DNA of 64,000 bases from BOG-1155 sp050012495 (GTDB lineage Bacteria; Desulfobacterota; Syntrophorhabdia; Syntrophorhabdales; WCHB1-27): positions 19,667-83,666 of the forward strand of contig JBEKHB010000010.1 in assembly GCA_050012495.1 (NCBI GenBank), given 5' to 3'. Of the stretch, positions 8,484 through 17,322 are shown piece by piece. The notes under the pieces were generated by a model. That model saw only the letters and a list, made by a program, of their open reading frames with translations, searched no databases and had not been told where the DNA came from. The translations under genes and the position numbers were made by a program. Position 1 is the stretch's first letter. Each line of letters begins with the position of its first letter.

Positions 8484-8523
8484 AGGCGAAAGCGGCGAAG
8501 AGAGTAGCCTCTGCAGTTCACCA

Positions 8524-8718
8524 TCATGAGTCGCCCTTCTTAGGCTCCACTTCCTTTGAAGTGCCGGCGGTCGGGACGGAAGGGGCCTCCATCGATTTCT
8601 TGAACTCCCGTATGCCCTTGCCCAACGATCCCATTACTTCGGGGAGCTTTCCCCCGCCGAAAACGATCAACGCGATCACGAGAATCACGACGAGCTCCGG
8701 CATTCCAAGTCCGAACAT
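8524..8718 (-). CDS. tatA: Twin-arginine translocase subunit TatA/TatE
   Basis: 64 residues: short N-terminus, one membrane helix (PELVVILVIALIVFGGGKLP), the conserved FGxGKLPE turn and an amphipathic helix (GSLGKGIREFKKSM), then a charged tail. TatA proteins oligomerise to form the passage for folded proteins exported by the Tat pathway. A CAGGAGG site precedes the ATG. No tatC is in this window. A Tat signal is present on the WG-repeat protein at 12,990. Confidence 0.92.
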   Translation of the reverse strand: MFGLGMPELVVILVIALIVFGGGKLPEVMGSLGKGIREFKKSMEAPSVPTAGTSKEVEPKKGDS

Positions 8719-8873
8719 AGTGAACCTCCTGAGTTTAGGAATAGAGAGAGTATAACTGATATATCCGCGAGGGGCAAGGGGGCGCCGAGGATGAGGCTGA
8801 GGCGGAGAGCCTTCCCGGTGGCCCGGACGGCACCACGTTCTCGGAAACCAAGAAAGAATAACTCCAGTCGTTT

Positions 8874-9485
8874 ATGAGACAGTGCACTAGTATGCAAGCT
8901 CTCGACCTTTCCGTCTATTGCGGCCATAGCGTGATCATGGGCAAGCGGAAGAACGACTGGCAGGACACGAAGACCGTGCTTCTCCTCTGCTCCTCCGACC
9001 GTGAACAGTATCGGCGCTTCGTCGAAGAAGGGGTTCATCTTGGTAAACGAAGCGATCTTACCGGAGGGGGCCTGATCCGCAGCAGCGGCGGCTGGGCCAA
9101 CGTACTGGAAATGAAACGCCGGAAGCTCTTTCAAAAGTCAGATGAGCGCATTCTGGGGGATGGAGATTTCGTCCGGGACGTTCCGGCAAGGGCCGAGGAG
9201 CAAATGGAGGGCGAATACCGCATGAAGGCCAAAGGTATCAACCTTGATACAGCGGCCGAGCGGGTTTGCCAGGTAATGAAAACAGCGAAACGGGAGATCT
9301 GCATGCCTGGCAGGGAGCGCCGGCGGGTCCATGCGAGAAGCCTCTTCTGCTACTTTGCGGCACGAGAAGTGGGCATCAGTCAGACCGAGCTGTGCCGTCT
9401 TCTCAAGCCTTCACCTACAGCGGTGACCTTTTCCGTGAAGCGTGGAGAAGAGCTTGCGAGGAGGGAAGGATATTCGCTCCTGTAA
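8874..9485 (+). pseudogene. REP-associated tyrosine transposase (RAYT), N-terminally truncated
   Basis: The frame encodes the C-terminal part of a Y1/RAYT-type transposase: a YCGHSVIMGKR segment, GGGLIRSSGGW, SDERILGDGDFV and a DnaA-like helix-turn-helix tail (REVGISQTELCRLLKPSPTA). The N-terminal half with the HUH histidines and catalytic tyrosine is absent; an in-frame TAA sits just upstream at about 8856. RAYTs mobilise REP/BIME-type repeats, and a hairpin-rich repeat exists at 28,501. It should be inactive. Confidence 0.75.
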
Positions 9486-9715
9486 GGCGCATAAAACAAA
9501 AAATGTAAAGGGCGTCTCCCTTCACCCTCCCCCCGGATGCACTCTCGATATATTTTGATAGATTCAGCACTGCCATGGAGGTGGCAGGAAGCCATGGTAT
9601 TCTTTTCTCATGATGTTCTTTTTTCCCCAGGAGTCCATGAAAACGAACGTTATTGTTGTTATTGTCATATCGCCGTGGTATTATGGTAGCAGCCACAGCC
9701 CAAGGGGAGATGGTT

Positions 9716-11197
9716 ATGAGTAATCGCGGGATTCCTTATCTCAGCAAGAGACTTTTCCTCTTAGGTCTCAATTGCCCCAAGGCCCTTTATCTGGAAAAGT
9801 ATCATAAGGAGCTCAAAGAGGACCCGTCGGATGAATTGGAAGCCTTGTTTCAATCGGGTTTCGAGGTTGACGAGATGGCCAGGCAATTGTTCCCGGGCGG
9901 CGTTGAAATACCTTATGAAAACCTTTCTTTTGACGAGCAGCTGGACTTGACATCCGGGGAGATGAAAAGGCGGACGTCGGTGATATACCAGGCGGCTTTC
10001 AGCTTTGAAAATACGTTCGTCAAGACGGACATTCTCAAGAAAAAGGGGAAGAAGTGGGACCTCTACGAGGTGAAGGGATCGACCTCCGTAAACGACGAAC
10101 TCCACATCAATGATCTGGGCGTCCAGTATTATGTGATAAAGGGATCGGGAATACAGATCGACAGGGCCTACATAGTCCATGTCAACAATGAGTATGTCAG
10201 GCAGGGAGGCATCGAGGTCGAAAAGCTGTTCAGGATCGTGGACTGTACGGAAACCGTCCTGGAAAGGCAGGGTTCAATAAAGGAAGAGCTTACGGCCATG
10301 CGGAAGATGCTTTCCGGCAGCATGCCGGAAACCGACATCGGCGAGCAATGCGACGACGACTGCGCTTTTTACGGCTACTGCTGGCAACACGTGCCGGAAA
10401 ACTCGATATTCAGCATAGAATCGAAGTGGATCGATAAGTTTGCTTACTACAATCGAGGTATCGTACGTCTTGAGGATCTTCCCGAACAGGAACTCGACGA
10501 CCTCCAGAAGATGTACGTCAGTGCCTGCCTCCACCACGCGGAGTTCACCAACCGGGAGTCGATCGGTGATTTCCTGTCGTCTCTCCGGTACCCTCTCTAT
10601 TTCCTGGACTTCGAGACCGTTTACCTGGTCCCGGTTCCCATGTTTGAGGGGACCATGCCGTATCAACAAATCCCGTTCCAGTATTCCCTGCATTGGCTCA
10701 AAAACACGGACAGCCCCTTGGAGCACTCGGAATATCTTGGCCGGCCGGGTACCGATCCGCGCCGGGAGTTGATTGAGAAACTTCTTTTGGAGATACCGTC
10801 CGACGCCTGCGTCCTGGTCTACGACCAAACGTTCGAAAAGCGCATTCTTCATTCCCTCGCCGAATGGTTCCCTGAGCACGGGGACAAGATCCGAAGGATA
10901 ATAGACAATATCCGGGACCTCATGGTCCCGTTCAGGGACAAGGACTATTACCATCGAGACCTGTGGGGATCATACTCCTTGAAGTACGTACTGCCGGCCC
11001 TTGTGCCGGAGATGGGCTATGACGAGATGGCGATCCAGAATGGCGGAATGGCGGCGGACGCCTATATGAGAATGTACTATTCGACGGATCCGCAGGAAAT
11101 CGAGAGAATCAGGCAGGATCTTCTGGAATACTGCAAGCTGGATACCCTGGCGGAGGTGAAGGTGCTGGAAAGACTCCAGTCCCTTCTGAAACAATGA
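9716..11197 (+). CDS. DUF2779 protein: Cas4-like PD-(D/E)XK nuclease fused to a DEDD exonuclease
   Basis: 493 residues. ATG 9716 is chosen because AAGGGGAG sits six bases before it; an in-frame ATG two codons earlier lacks that spacing. N-terminal half: Cys20 in NCPKALYL, nuclease residues in LYEVKGST (Glu118, Lys120) and a C-x3-C-x5-C group (Cys212, 216, 222), the layout of Cas4/AddB-type Fe-S nucleases. C-terminal half: LDFETV (Asp298, Glu300), VYDQTFEKRIL and EYCKLDT match a DEDDy 3'-5' exonuclease. The substrate is unknown; a role in DNA repair or defence is inferred. Confidence 0.75.
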   Translation: MSNRGIPYLSKRLFLLGLNCPKALYLEKYHKELKEDPSDELEALFQSGFEVDEMARQLFPGGVEIPYENLSFDEQLDLTSGEMKRRTSVIYQAAFSFENTFVKTDILKKKGKKWDLYEVKGSTSVNDELHINDLGVQYYVIKGSGIQIDRAYIVHVNNEYVRQGGIEVEKLFRIVDCTETVLERQGSIKEELTAMRKMLSGSMPETDIGEQCDDDCAFYGYCWQHVPENSIFSIESKWIDKFAYYNRGIVRLEDLPEQELDDLQKMYVSACLHHAEFTNRESIGDFLSSLRYPLYFLDFETVYLVPVPMFEGTMPYQQIPFQYSLHWLKNTDSPLEHSEYLGRPGTDPRRELIEKLLLEIPSDACVLVYDQTFEKRILHSLAEWFPEHGDKIRRIIDNIRDLMVPFRDKDYYHRDLWGSYSLKYVLPALVPEMGYDEMAIQNGGMAADAYMRMYYSTDPQEIERIRQDLLEYCKLDTLAEVKVLERLQSLLKQ

Positions 11198-11296
11198 GGA
11201 GCACACTCTTGTCAGGCTCTGGGCTGGCATTGATCGTTCGTCACTCTGACATCATACAAGAGTGCAATGGTAGAATCAAAAAGGGGATAAACAGTC

Positions 11297-12112
11297 ATGA
11301 CAATTGCTGAAATCCACGGCAAACTGGTACCATATGAATCAAGGGAAGATTTGCTCACGTCCGACGTATTTGGCACATTCAAGTACTGCGATCCGACCGA
11401 CGGGCTCATCCCCTTTCTTGGGCGTGCGATCTCTTTTTCTTCTCAGAAGGCACCTGTTTTGTCCAGAGCCACAAAATCAGCCAAATACTTTTTTTGGCCC
11501 AAATCAACAACCGGGCTTGAACCGGATCTCATAATCATTCTCACCGAAGACAACGGGCGAAAAATAGCGTGCAACATCGAGGCTAAATACCTATCTGGGA
11601 AACATAATAGGGACGATGACAGCCCGAATGCCGAACAGCCAGATAGAATTCCTGGCGATCAGTTGTATGCTCAGTATAAGGTATTGAAAGACAAGGCCTA
11701 TAAGGATGAACTACAGCGCGAACTGCAAGGAGTGGAGCAAAATTATCTTTTTTATGTGACCGCCCATTATGTTCCACCTTGCGTTGACATAAAAGAAACC
11801 ATGCGGTGCGCCAAGGAGAAAGGAGATGAGGAGGCAGTTGAGAACTTCTTTTGGTTAAATTGGGCAAAAGCAGACAGCGTATGTCGGGCAGGTGTCGACG
11901 AGGGAACAATAAGCACTTCGGCGCTTTTGTTCGAAGACCTCTCCAGACTTCTCCGCCGTAAACGGCTGCGGGAGTTTGGATTATGGCAGGACAGAGAGCA
12001 TAATTCGAAGATAGAGCGGGTTGCTACCTATTTTTGGAAAGGGCAGATGTTTTGGAAACATCTGGAGCTTGCGGTCATGCAGAGCACAGGGCCATATTTT
12101 TGGAAGGCATGA
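11297..12112 (+). CDS. Unknown protein with PD-(D/E)XK nuclease-like motifs
   Basis: 271 residues. The order Glu in ESREDLLTSD, LEPDLIIIL (Asp), CNIEAKY (Glu-x-Lys) and DQLYAQY fits a RecB-like PD-(D/E)XK fold including the Q-x3-Y element. No family name is recognised. A second unknown gene follows after 61 bp on the same strand. This segment is clearly AT-richer than its neighbours, which suggests acquisition by transfer. A restriction-like or anti-phage role is possible but unproven. Confidence 0.55.
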   Translation: MTIAEIHGKLVPYESREDLLTSDVFGTFKYCDPTDGLIPFLGRAISFSSQKAPVLSRATKSAKYFFWPKSTTGLEPDLIIILTEDNGRKIACNIEAKYLSGKHNRDDDSPNAEQPDRIPGDQLYAQYKVLKDKAYKDELQRELQGVEQNYLFYVTAHYVPPCVDIKETMRCAKEKGDEEAVENFFWLNWAKADSVCRAGVDEGTISTSALLFEDLSRLLRRKRLREFGLWQDREHNSKIERVATYFWKGQMFWKHLELAVMQSTGPYFWKA

Positions 12113-12173
12113 CATTATCCTGCTTTGAATCAGGATAATGATTTGAGAAATCAAGACAGAAAGGGGGATAGGG

Positions 12174-12800
12174 ATGATAACTGATAAGCAAATCTTTCAG
12201 GTCTATGAGGAGATGGAGAAAATCTGCTACGAAATCAATGACATGTTTGTCGCGACCGACCAGGTGATGGGCCGGAACGGGTTTACAACCAACGGCAACG
12301 TAATGCGATGGGATGCATCGGAAACCCTCGGAAGTCCAACCACGTGGCTTCCGTATTTTTCACAACGACTATACTATAAAGATAGCAACTACAAGAAAGT
12401 TTTGGGCATCAACCTGTTGATGAAAGATGCAGAGTTGGAAAATACAATCCCTTTCCTGACCTGCGGCCTAATCATAAGTACCAATGATAAGGGTATCTAT
12501 GCCAGTGACGAGCTATATGGCGCCGGATGGCACAAAGATAACCCCTCTATTGAAAATATTCCAAACACACCTATGTTGACAACAAAGGGCGAGAATCGCC
12601 ATCTCCTTACCTACTTCTTGGGCTTGACTTCCATCCGCAGTCTTCAAGACCTCGAATCCTTGGTAGCGGAACCGCTGGTTAGGATGTACGAGGGCATAAA
12701 CTCTTTGGAAAATCTAAAGGATTTTAACGGGGTGGCCGAAGAGGCCTCCAAAAACATAAAGAGTTGCGCGTTGACGTTGTCATCAATTACGCAGCCGTAA
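12174..12800 (+). CDS. Unknown protein, partner of the PD-(D/E)XK-like gene
   Basis: 208 residues from ATG 12174 after GGGGGATAGGG. No signal peptide or membrane helix is visible, and no domain is recognised. An aromatic-rich N-terminal half contains a WLPYFSQRLYYKDSNYKK segment; the C-terminus is helical. Codon and base use match the upstream gene and differ from the surrounding GC-rich DNA, so the two were probably gained together. Confidence 0.5.
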   Translation: MITDKQIFQVYEEMEKICYEINDMFVATDQVMGRNGFTTNGNVMRWDASETLGSPTTWLPYFSQRLYYKDSNYKKVLGINLLMKDAELENTIPFLTCGLIISTNDKGIYASDELYGAGWHKDNPSIENIPNTPMLTTKGENRHLLTYFLGLTSIRSLQDLESLVAEPLVRMYEGINSLENLKDFNGVAEEASKNIKSCALTLSSITQP

Positions 12801-12989
12801 TTCGCTCGGCAGGTAGTAACACAATAATCGACTAAAGAAACCGAGCTCAATCCACAAACATCTTGTTGCCTCGGGTGTAAGATGTCTGCACCTGCAGGAC
12901 GGGTTCATCTGTTTGTTTGTGGGAAGGTTCTGGATTGACCGAACAAAACTGCCATAAAGGTGGCAGGCTGATCGTGGTAAGGTGTAGTC

Positions 12990-14066
12990 ATGACCTTAAA
13001 TGGGGACAAGCCGGTGACGAGGAGAGATTTCTTGAAAGCGACTTGCACCGTTACAGCCTTCGGTCTTTCGCCCTTTCGGAAAACGAGGGAAGTGCCGGTT
13101 GAAGGCAAAAGAAACCCAGGGAAATGGGGCTATGTGGACCAAAGGGGCAACATGACGATTTCCCCTCACTTCGATAGGGCCGGCTCATTTCGTGAAGGAC
13201 TGGCGTGCGCGACTTCCCGTAACCTTTCAGGCTACATTGACAGGACAGGCGGCTGGGCAATAACGCCCCGGTTTGACGCGGGCGGAGCATTCGGCGAAGG
13301 TCTTGCGCCGGTCATGAAGGGGGACCGATGGGGTTTCATAGACAGGAAGGGGCATATCGTGATCGAACCTCAGTTCGAGTATGCATCGCCTTTCGATCAA
13401 GGGTTAGCTGAGGTGAAGAAAAGCGGTGTGAGCGCCAACCTTATTGATGCGTCCGGCCGGATGGTATTCGAGCCGCCTCCTGCGTTCTATGGCCTTTCCG
13501 AGGGCCTCGCGGTCGCCATCGACCGAGAGGGCTATTTTTTCGTGGACAGGCAAGGGGACAAGATGTTCGATAGGACATTCGATCTGGCACTGCCCTTTTC
13601 GGAAGGCATGGCCGTGATCGTCTTTGACAACAATCGCCGCGGTTTTATCGACAGGTGCGGCACGGTGCTCACGAAGTCCCATTGGTGCGGCTGTGGTTCC
13701 GTTTCGGAGGGGCTCGCGGTGGTCGTAACGAAGGAGAATAACTGTTCTCATATGTACGGGTACATCGACAAAATCGGCAATACCGCAATCGAGTGCCGGT
13801 TCGACGACGCACGCGACTTTGCAAGCGGGGTTGCACCGGTCCGGCAGGGAGACAGGTGGGCCCTGATCGATGCACAGGGCACCATAAAAACCCCCTACAA
13901 GTTCGAATGGGTTGGGCGTCGCAATGAGGGACTGGCCTCTGCAATGGCCGACGGCAAATGGGGATTTGTGGATGTCTCCGGAACTTTCGTGGTCCCTCCG
14001 CGATACGCCTCTGTTTACGGCTTTTCGGAGGGTCTTGCAGCCGTAAAGGACTGCCCGGAGTCGTGA
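12990..14066 (+). CDS. WG-repeat protein with Tat signal
   Basis: 358 residues. The N-terminus TRRDFLKATCTVTAFGL is a twin-arginine export signal. The rest is a series of about nine to ten WG repeats (KWGYVDQRGN, RWGFIDRKGH, MYGYIDKIGN, KWGFVDVSGT and similar), each roughly 35-50 residues with an F.EGLA turn. WG repeats form beta-rich domains of unknown binding function. Export would use the Tat system; a tatA gene is at 8,524. It is followed at 28 bp by a second WG-repeat gene. Confidence 0.85.
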   Translation: MTLNGDKPVTRRDFLKATCTVTAFGLSPFRKTREVPVEGKRNPGKWGYVDQRGNMTISPHFDRAGSFREGLACATSRNLSGYIDRTGGWAITPRFDAGGAFGEGLAPVMKGDRWGFIDRKGHIVIEPQFEYASPFDQGLAEVKKSGVSANLIDASGRMVFEPPPAFYGLSEGLAVAIDREGYFFVDRQGDKMFDRTFDLALPFSEGMAVIVFDNNRRGFIDRCGTVLTKSHWCGCGSVSEGLAVVVTKENNCSHMYGYIDKIGNTAIECRFDDARDFASGVAPVRQGDRWALIDAQGTIKTPYKFEWVGRRNEGLASAMADGKWGFVDVSGTFVVPPRYASVYGFSEGLAAVKDCPES

Positions 14067-14093
14067 AGATAAAAGTGCCGGCAGGAGGACAAG

Positions 14094-15206
14094 ATGCCTG
14101 AGATGATGCACAAGCTTCATTGTCCGCCCCTTGGCGCGGAGCCAAGAGCAGACGGGGATCACGTGGTGGAGAAGAAGCTCGTGTACGGATACATCGGGTC
14201 GGATGGAAGGATCAGAATTACCCCCCGATTCGACCTTGCCTTCGATTTCAGGGAGGGATGCGCCCCGGCGCTTTTCGATGGCAGGTGGGGCTATATCGGT
14301 AGGGCCGGAGAATATATCATTCCTCCACAGTTCGAGGAAGCCGGCCAATTCTCCGAGGGTCTCGCCTGCGTTGAGCCTCTGCAGCCGGAGGGAGGTTCCC
14401 ATGGCGCCGTGGGACCGGGGCCGGACGCTCTGCTTCTCCCGCCCGATCTGGAACGGGAAGACGGTTCGTGCCGCTATGCGCAGTTCGGCTACATAGACCA
14501 CGCGGATGTCCTTGTCATTGAGCCCAGGTTCAGGAACGGATCCTCCTTTTCCGAGGGCCTTGTTAGCGTTAACGTAGATGGGGTATGGGGGTACATGGAC
14601 AGGAACGGAACGTACGTGGTACCGCCGGGATTTGAATCCGCGGGCGCTTTTTCCGGAGGAGTGGCCGCCGTGAAGCAGGAGGGGTTGTTCTTCTACATCG
14701 ACAGGAGGGGAAAGAGGGCGATACCCGGAGAATTCACTGTGGCATTTACGTTTCGACAGGGGCTTGGATGCGTCAGGGTGGGGCAGGAATGGGGTTTTGT
14801 CGATATGCGCGGGCGCGTATTCATGATGCCCGAGGGGTCCAAGGGTGGCTCTTCTGGATTCTCAGAGGGGAGGGCGGAGTTTATAATGGGAGAGAAGACA
14901 GGCTTCATCAATGCGAACGGGCAAGTCGTGATCGAGCCACAGTTTGAGGTCGTGTCTTCGTTCAAAGAAGGCCTCAATGCGGTTGCCATCGGCGGCGAAT
15001 CCTGGTACATAGATCATTATGGCAGGAGAGCCATCGATGCCACATATGAATGGGCGGGCGATTTTTCTCACGGGCTTGCTCCGGTGCAAATCGGAGGCAA
15101 ATGGGGCTATATCGACCGGACGGGACGTTTCGTTATCGAGCCCGCCTTCGATGAAGCCTCTTCCTTTTCCGGAGGGCTTGCGGTGATCGGCACAGACGCG
15201 GCGTAA
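14094..15206 (+). CDS. WG-repeat protein without export signal
   Basis: 370 residues, a tandem paralogue of the upstream gene. WG units include RWGYIGRAGE, VWGYMDRNGT, EWGFVDMRGR and KWGYIDRTGR. No Tat or Sec signal is visible, so this copy appears cytosolic while its neighbour is exported. The ATG is preceded by GCAGGAGGACAAG. A WYL regulator follows within 45 bp on the same strand, so the three genes may form one unit. The function is unknown. Confidence 0.82.
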   Translation: MPEMMHKLHCPPLGAEPRADGDHVVEKKLVYGYIGSDGRIRITPRFDLAFDFREGCAPALFDGRWGYIGRAGEYIIPPQFEEAGQFSEGLACVEPLQPEGGSHGAVGPGPDALLLPPDLEREDGSCRYAQFGYIDHADVLVIEPRFRNGSSFSEGLVSVNVDGVWGYMDRNGTYVVPPGFESAGAFSGGVAAVKQEGLFFYIDRRGKRAIPGEFTVAFTFRQGLGCVRVGQEWGFVDMRGRVFMMPEGSKGGSSGFSEGRAEFIMGEKTGFINANGQVVIEPQFEVVSSFKEGLNAVAIGGESWYIDHYGRRAIDATYEWAGDFSHGLAPVQIGGKWGYIDRTGRFVIEPAFDEASSFSGGLAVIGTDAA

Positions 15207-15251
15207 GCCGATGGAACTTCCGTGCACAAACGGTGTCTCCAAGGAGGCGTT

Positions 15252-16199
15252 ATGTCCTACAAGTTCGACTCGTTGATTATACTCCTCAACAAGCTGGACA
15301 GGGGAGAAAAGGTAACGGTCCGTTCGCTCATTGAGGACCTGCAGATGAGTGAGCGTACCGTTCATCGCTATCTGGTGACGCTTCGGACGGCGTTTCCCAT
15401 TTCCTATGATCGGCACACGGGGAGCTATGCCTTCGAAGACGGTTACACCCTCAAGAGACCTGACTTATCGCGTGAAGAGGTTATCACCTTCGCCCTCGCC
15501 AAAAACATGCTCACAAACCTTGGTCCGGGCATGGAGAAAGGCCTGGAATCTATCGCCCGCAAGATCTCGATGGCGTCAAATCGGCCTTCGGAAGGAATTT
15601 CGATCGGACCGGATCAGGCCCCCGCGAGCGGCAGCCAGTACATCATCCCTCTTCAACAGGCACTCAGCAACTACCAGTCCCTGGAGATAGTATACAGAAG
15701 GCTTTATGACGATGAGACGACAAAGAGAATAGTCGATCCCTACTATCTGTTTTTCAGGGAAGGGTTCTGGAACCTTCGCGGCTACTGCCGGCTGAGAAAA
15801 GCATTGAGGACCTTTGCCCTGGACAGGATCGTTGAGCTGAAGTTAACGGGTCGTTACTTCGTCCCCATGCACCTGACCCCTCACGATGAACTGCCCGGCT
15901 CATTTGGCAGTTACCTCGACGATGAAGAGGTAGAAGTGGTGGTGAGATTCGACACGGAAATCAAACCGTACGTGACGCGAAAAAAGTGGCACCAAAGCCA
16001 GATAGATGCGGAATTGCCGGACGGGAGGCTGGAGCTGAGGTTTGTCGTGAACGGAACGGAAGATATCAGGAAATGGCTCTATCAGTGGATACCCTACGTC
16101 GAGGTAGTCTCACCTGAGGAACTAAGAGAAACGCTGGTAGCCGAACTCTCTGAAACTGTCAACAGACACAAAGGCGTACAGGTCTTTACCCCTCCATAA
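15252..16199 (+). CDS. HTH/WYL-domain transcriptional regulator
   Basis: 315 residues. ATG 15252 has AAGGAGG five bases upstream. Residues 1-60 form a helix-turn-helix (VRSLIEDLQMSERTVHRYL); the middle shows a WYL domain (LEIVYRRLYDDETTKRIVDP, WNLRGYCRLRKALRTFALDR), and the C-terminus is a WCX-like extension (RKWLYQWIPYVEVVSP). WYL proteins sense nucleic acids or nucleotides and often sit beside defence loci (family knowledge). Here it lies downstream of two WG-repeat genes and the nuclease pair; targets are unknown. Confidence 0.85.
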   Translation: MSYKFDSLIILLNKLDRGEKVTVRSLIEDLQMSERTVHRYLVTLRTAFPISYDRHTGSYAFEDGYTLKRPDLSREEVITFALAKNMLTNLGPGMEKGLESIARKISMASNRPSEGISIGPDQAPASGSQYIIPLQQALSNYQSLEIVYRRLYDDETTKRIVDPYYLFFREGFWNLRGYCRLRKALRTFALDRIVELKLTGRYFVPMHLTPHDELPGSFGSYLDDEEVEVVVRFDTEIKPYVTRKKWHQSQIDAELPDGRLELRFVVNGTEDIRKWLYQWIPYVEVVSPEELRETLVAELSETVNRHKGVQVFTPP

Positions 16200-16378
16200 A
16201 ATCCAATCGGAACGGACGGATAGGCCTTTATCGTAAGAATGGGTACCAGCACCCTTCGATATCAGGATACTGCGTATCCTGTCGTCGGCTGGACGAGTTT
16301 GTCGGGGCACCGGAGTATGGCTTCCGCCACCGCAGGAAGCGGTGCCATGAGGGACAAGGAGGAGCAACCTCTTTTTGG

Positions 16379-16684
16379 TTATCTGTTCCGGCTTTTCGCA
16401 TATGTGCGATTGATGCTTTGGATTCCCGCTTCCATTTTCTGGCGTGCAGAAGGGTTAGCCGAGTGCACGATGATTTTGGGGGGATCGAAATCTTGTGTAG
16501 CCACCGCCTCTTCTATCCAGAGAATTACGTCGTAACCGGTGCCCCTGACATCATCTCCAAGGTCATGGTCCAAACTTATTTCGCCCACGCTTCCTGTCTT
16601 CAAGATATCGATGGCGTCCTTCGGGCTACGCACGTGTATCCACCCTTCCGGCGGGTTACGTTCATCATCCAGGAACAGCTTCAT
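16379..16684 (-). CDS. Cyclic-phosphate processing receiver-like (cPP-R) protein
   Basis: 101 residues from ATG 16684, which overlaps the stop of the upstream gene as ATGA. The start KLFLDDERNPPEGW and the central EISLDHDLGDD match the small receiver-fold family called cyclic-phosphate processing receiver domain, suggested to act on cyclic phosphate ends of RNA or nucleotides. Its partner gene is an unknown protein that begins at a CTG codon. Confidence 0.7.
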   Translation of the reverse strand: MKLFLDDERNPPEGWIHVRSPKDAIDILKTGSVGEISLDHDLGDDVRGTGYDVILWIEEAVATQDFDPPKIIVHSANPSARQKMEAGIQSINRTYAKSRNR

Positions 16685-17199
16685 GACGGGGAGCGGACTA
16701 TGACCGGGAACGCGCGGACAAACGCCTCCAACCCCTCCCGTGCTTTTGTCGGCTCCACATCCTCTTCCTTGACGATCTTGGCCCATGTCGTATGACCCTC
16801 TTCTCCAAAAAGCAAAATCCAGCGGGAAGGTTGGAAATTCTCATTGATCCACTTCAATAATGGCTCAAAACCATGTTCTGTGAGCAGTTCCCTGCGGGAA
16901 CGGTAGAACTTTTTTGAGCCTGGCAGGCAAAAACCACAATAGTGATCGCCGACGGAGTTGCGGCGCGGGAGAATATCGAACTCGCTCAGGATATCCCAGC
17001 ACCCCCCATGATGGTTTATGACCACCCCGATATCTCCTTTTCCATGAATAATAACAGCTATCTCAGGCGCGACACCGTGGAAGCTGATTTCAAGATGTCC
17101 GTCCCTGGCCTTAGATATCCCGGGCTCGACAATGAAGCGCGTGTGACTCTCAGATAGCCACGAGATAAATGCTATTGCAAATCGATTTCTCTCCTTCAG
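16681..17199 (-). CDS. Unknown protein, probable CTG start
   Basis: 172 residues if read from CTG at 17199. A perfect AGGAGG (17206-17211) lies six bases before it, an in-frame TAG stop just above closes the frame, and no in-frame ATG, TTG or GTG occurs until GTG 17025. The extra 58 residues (for example SWLSESHTRFIVEPGISKA, VAPEIAVIIHGKGDIG) look like normal protein. No domain is recognised; HHGGCW and HYCGFC are notable. It is translationally coupled to the cPP-R gene. Confidence 0.55.
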   Translation of the reverse strand: MKERNRFAIAFISWLSESHTRFIVEPGISKARDGHLEISFHGVAPEIAVIIHGKGDIGVVINHHGGCWDILSEFDILPRRNSVGDHYCGFCLPGSKKFYRSRRELLTEHGFEPLLKWINENFQPSRWILLFGEEGHTTWAKIVKEEDVEPTKAREGLEAFVRAFPVIVRSPS

Positions 17200-17205
17200 G
17201 GAGTG

Positions 17206-17211
17206 CCTCCT
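17206..17211 (-). promoter_or_regulatory. Strong Shine-Dalgarno site selecting a CTG start
   Basis: AGGAGG on the minus strand with a six-base spacer to CTG at 17199. This decides the start of the unknown gene ending at 16681, because no standard start codon is in range. Confidence 0.5.
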
Positions 17212-17322
17212 ATGCTATTGATGACCGGGGCTTCCTCAATTATTTCAGTAGTTCCGTTTCGGACCCGCCTGTCCTGGATTTCAAAAGATCCCTCAAAACG
17301 GTGGAGGATGACCGGGACCGGT

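Noticed and set aside
8685..9134. 149-residue minus-strand frame
   Set aside because: Antisense to the RAYT relic and overlapping the tatA start; no family features.
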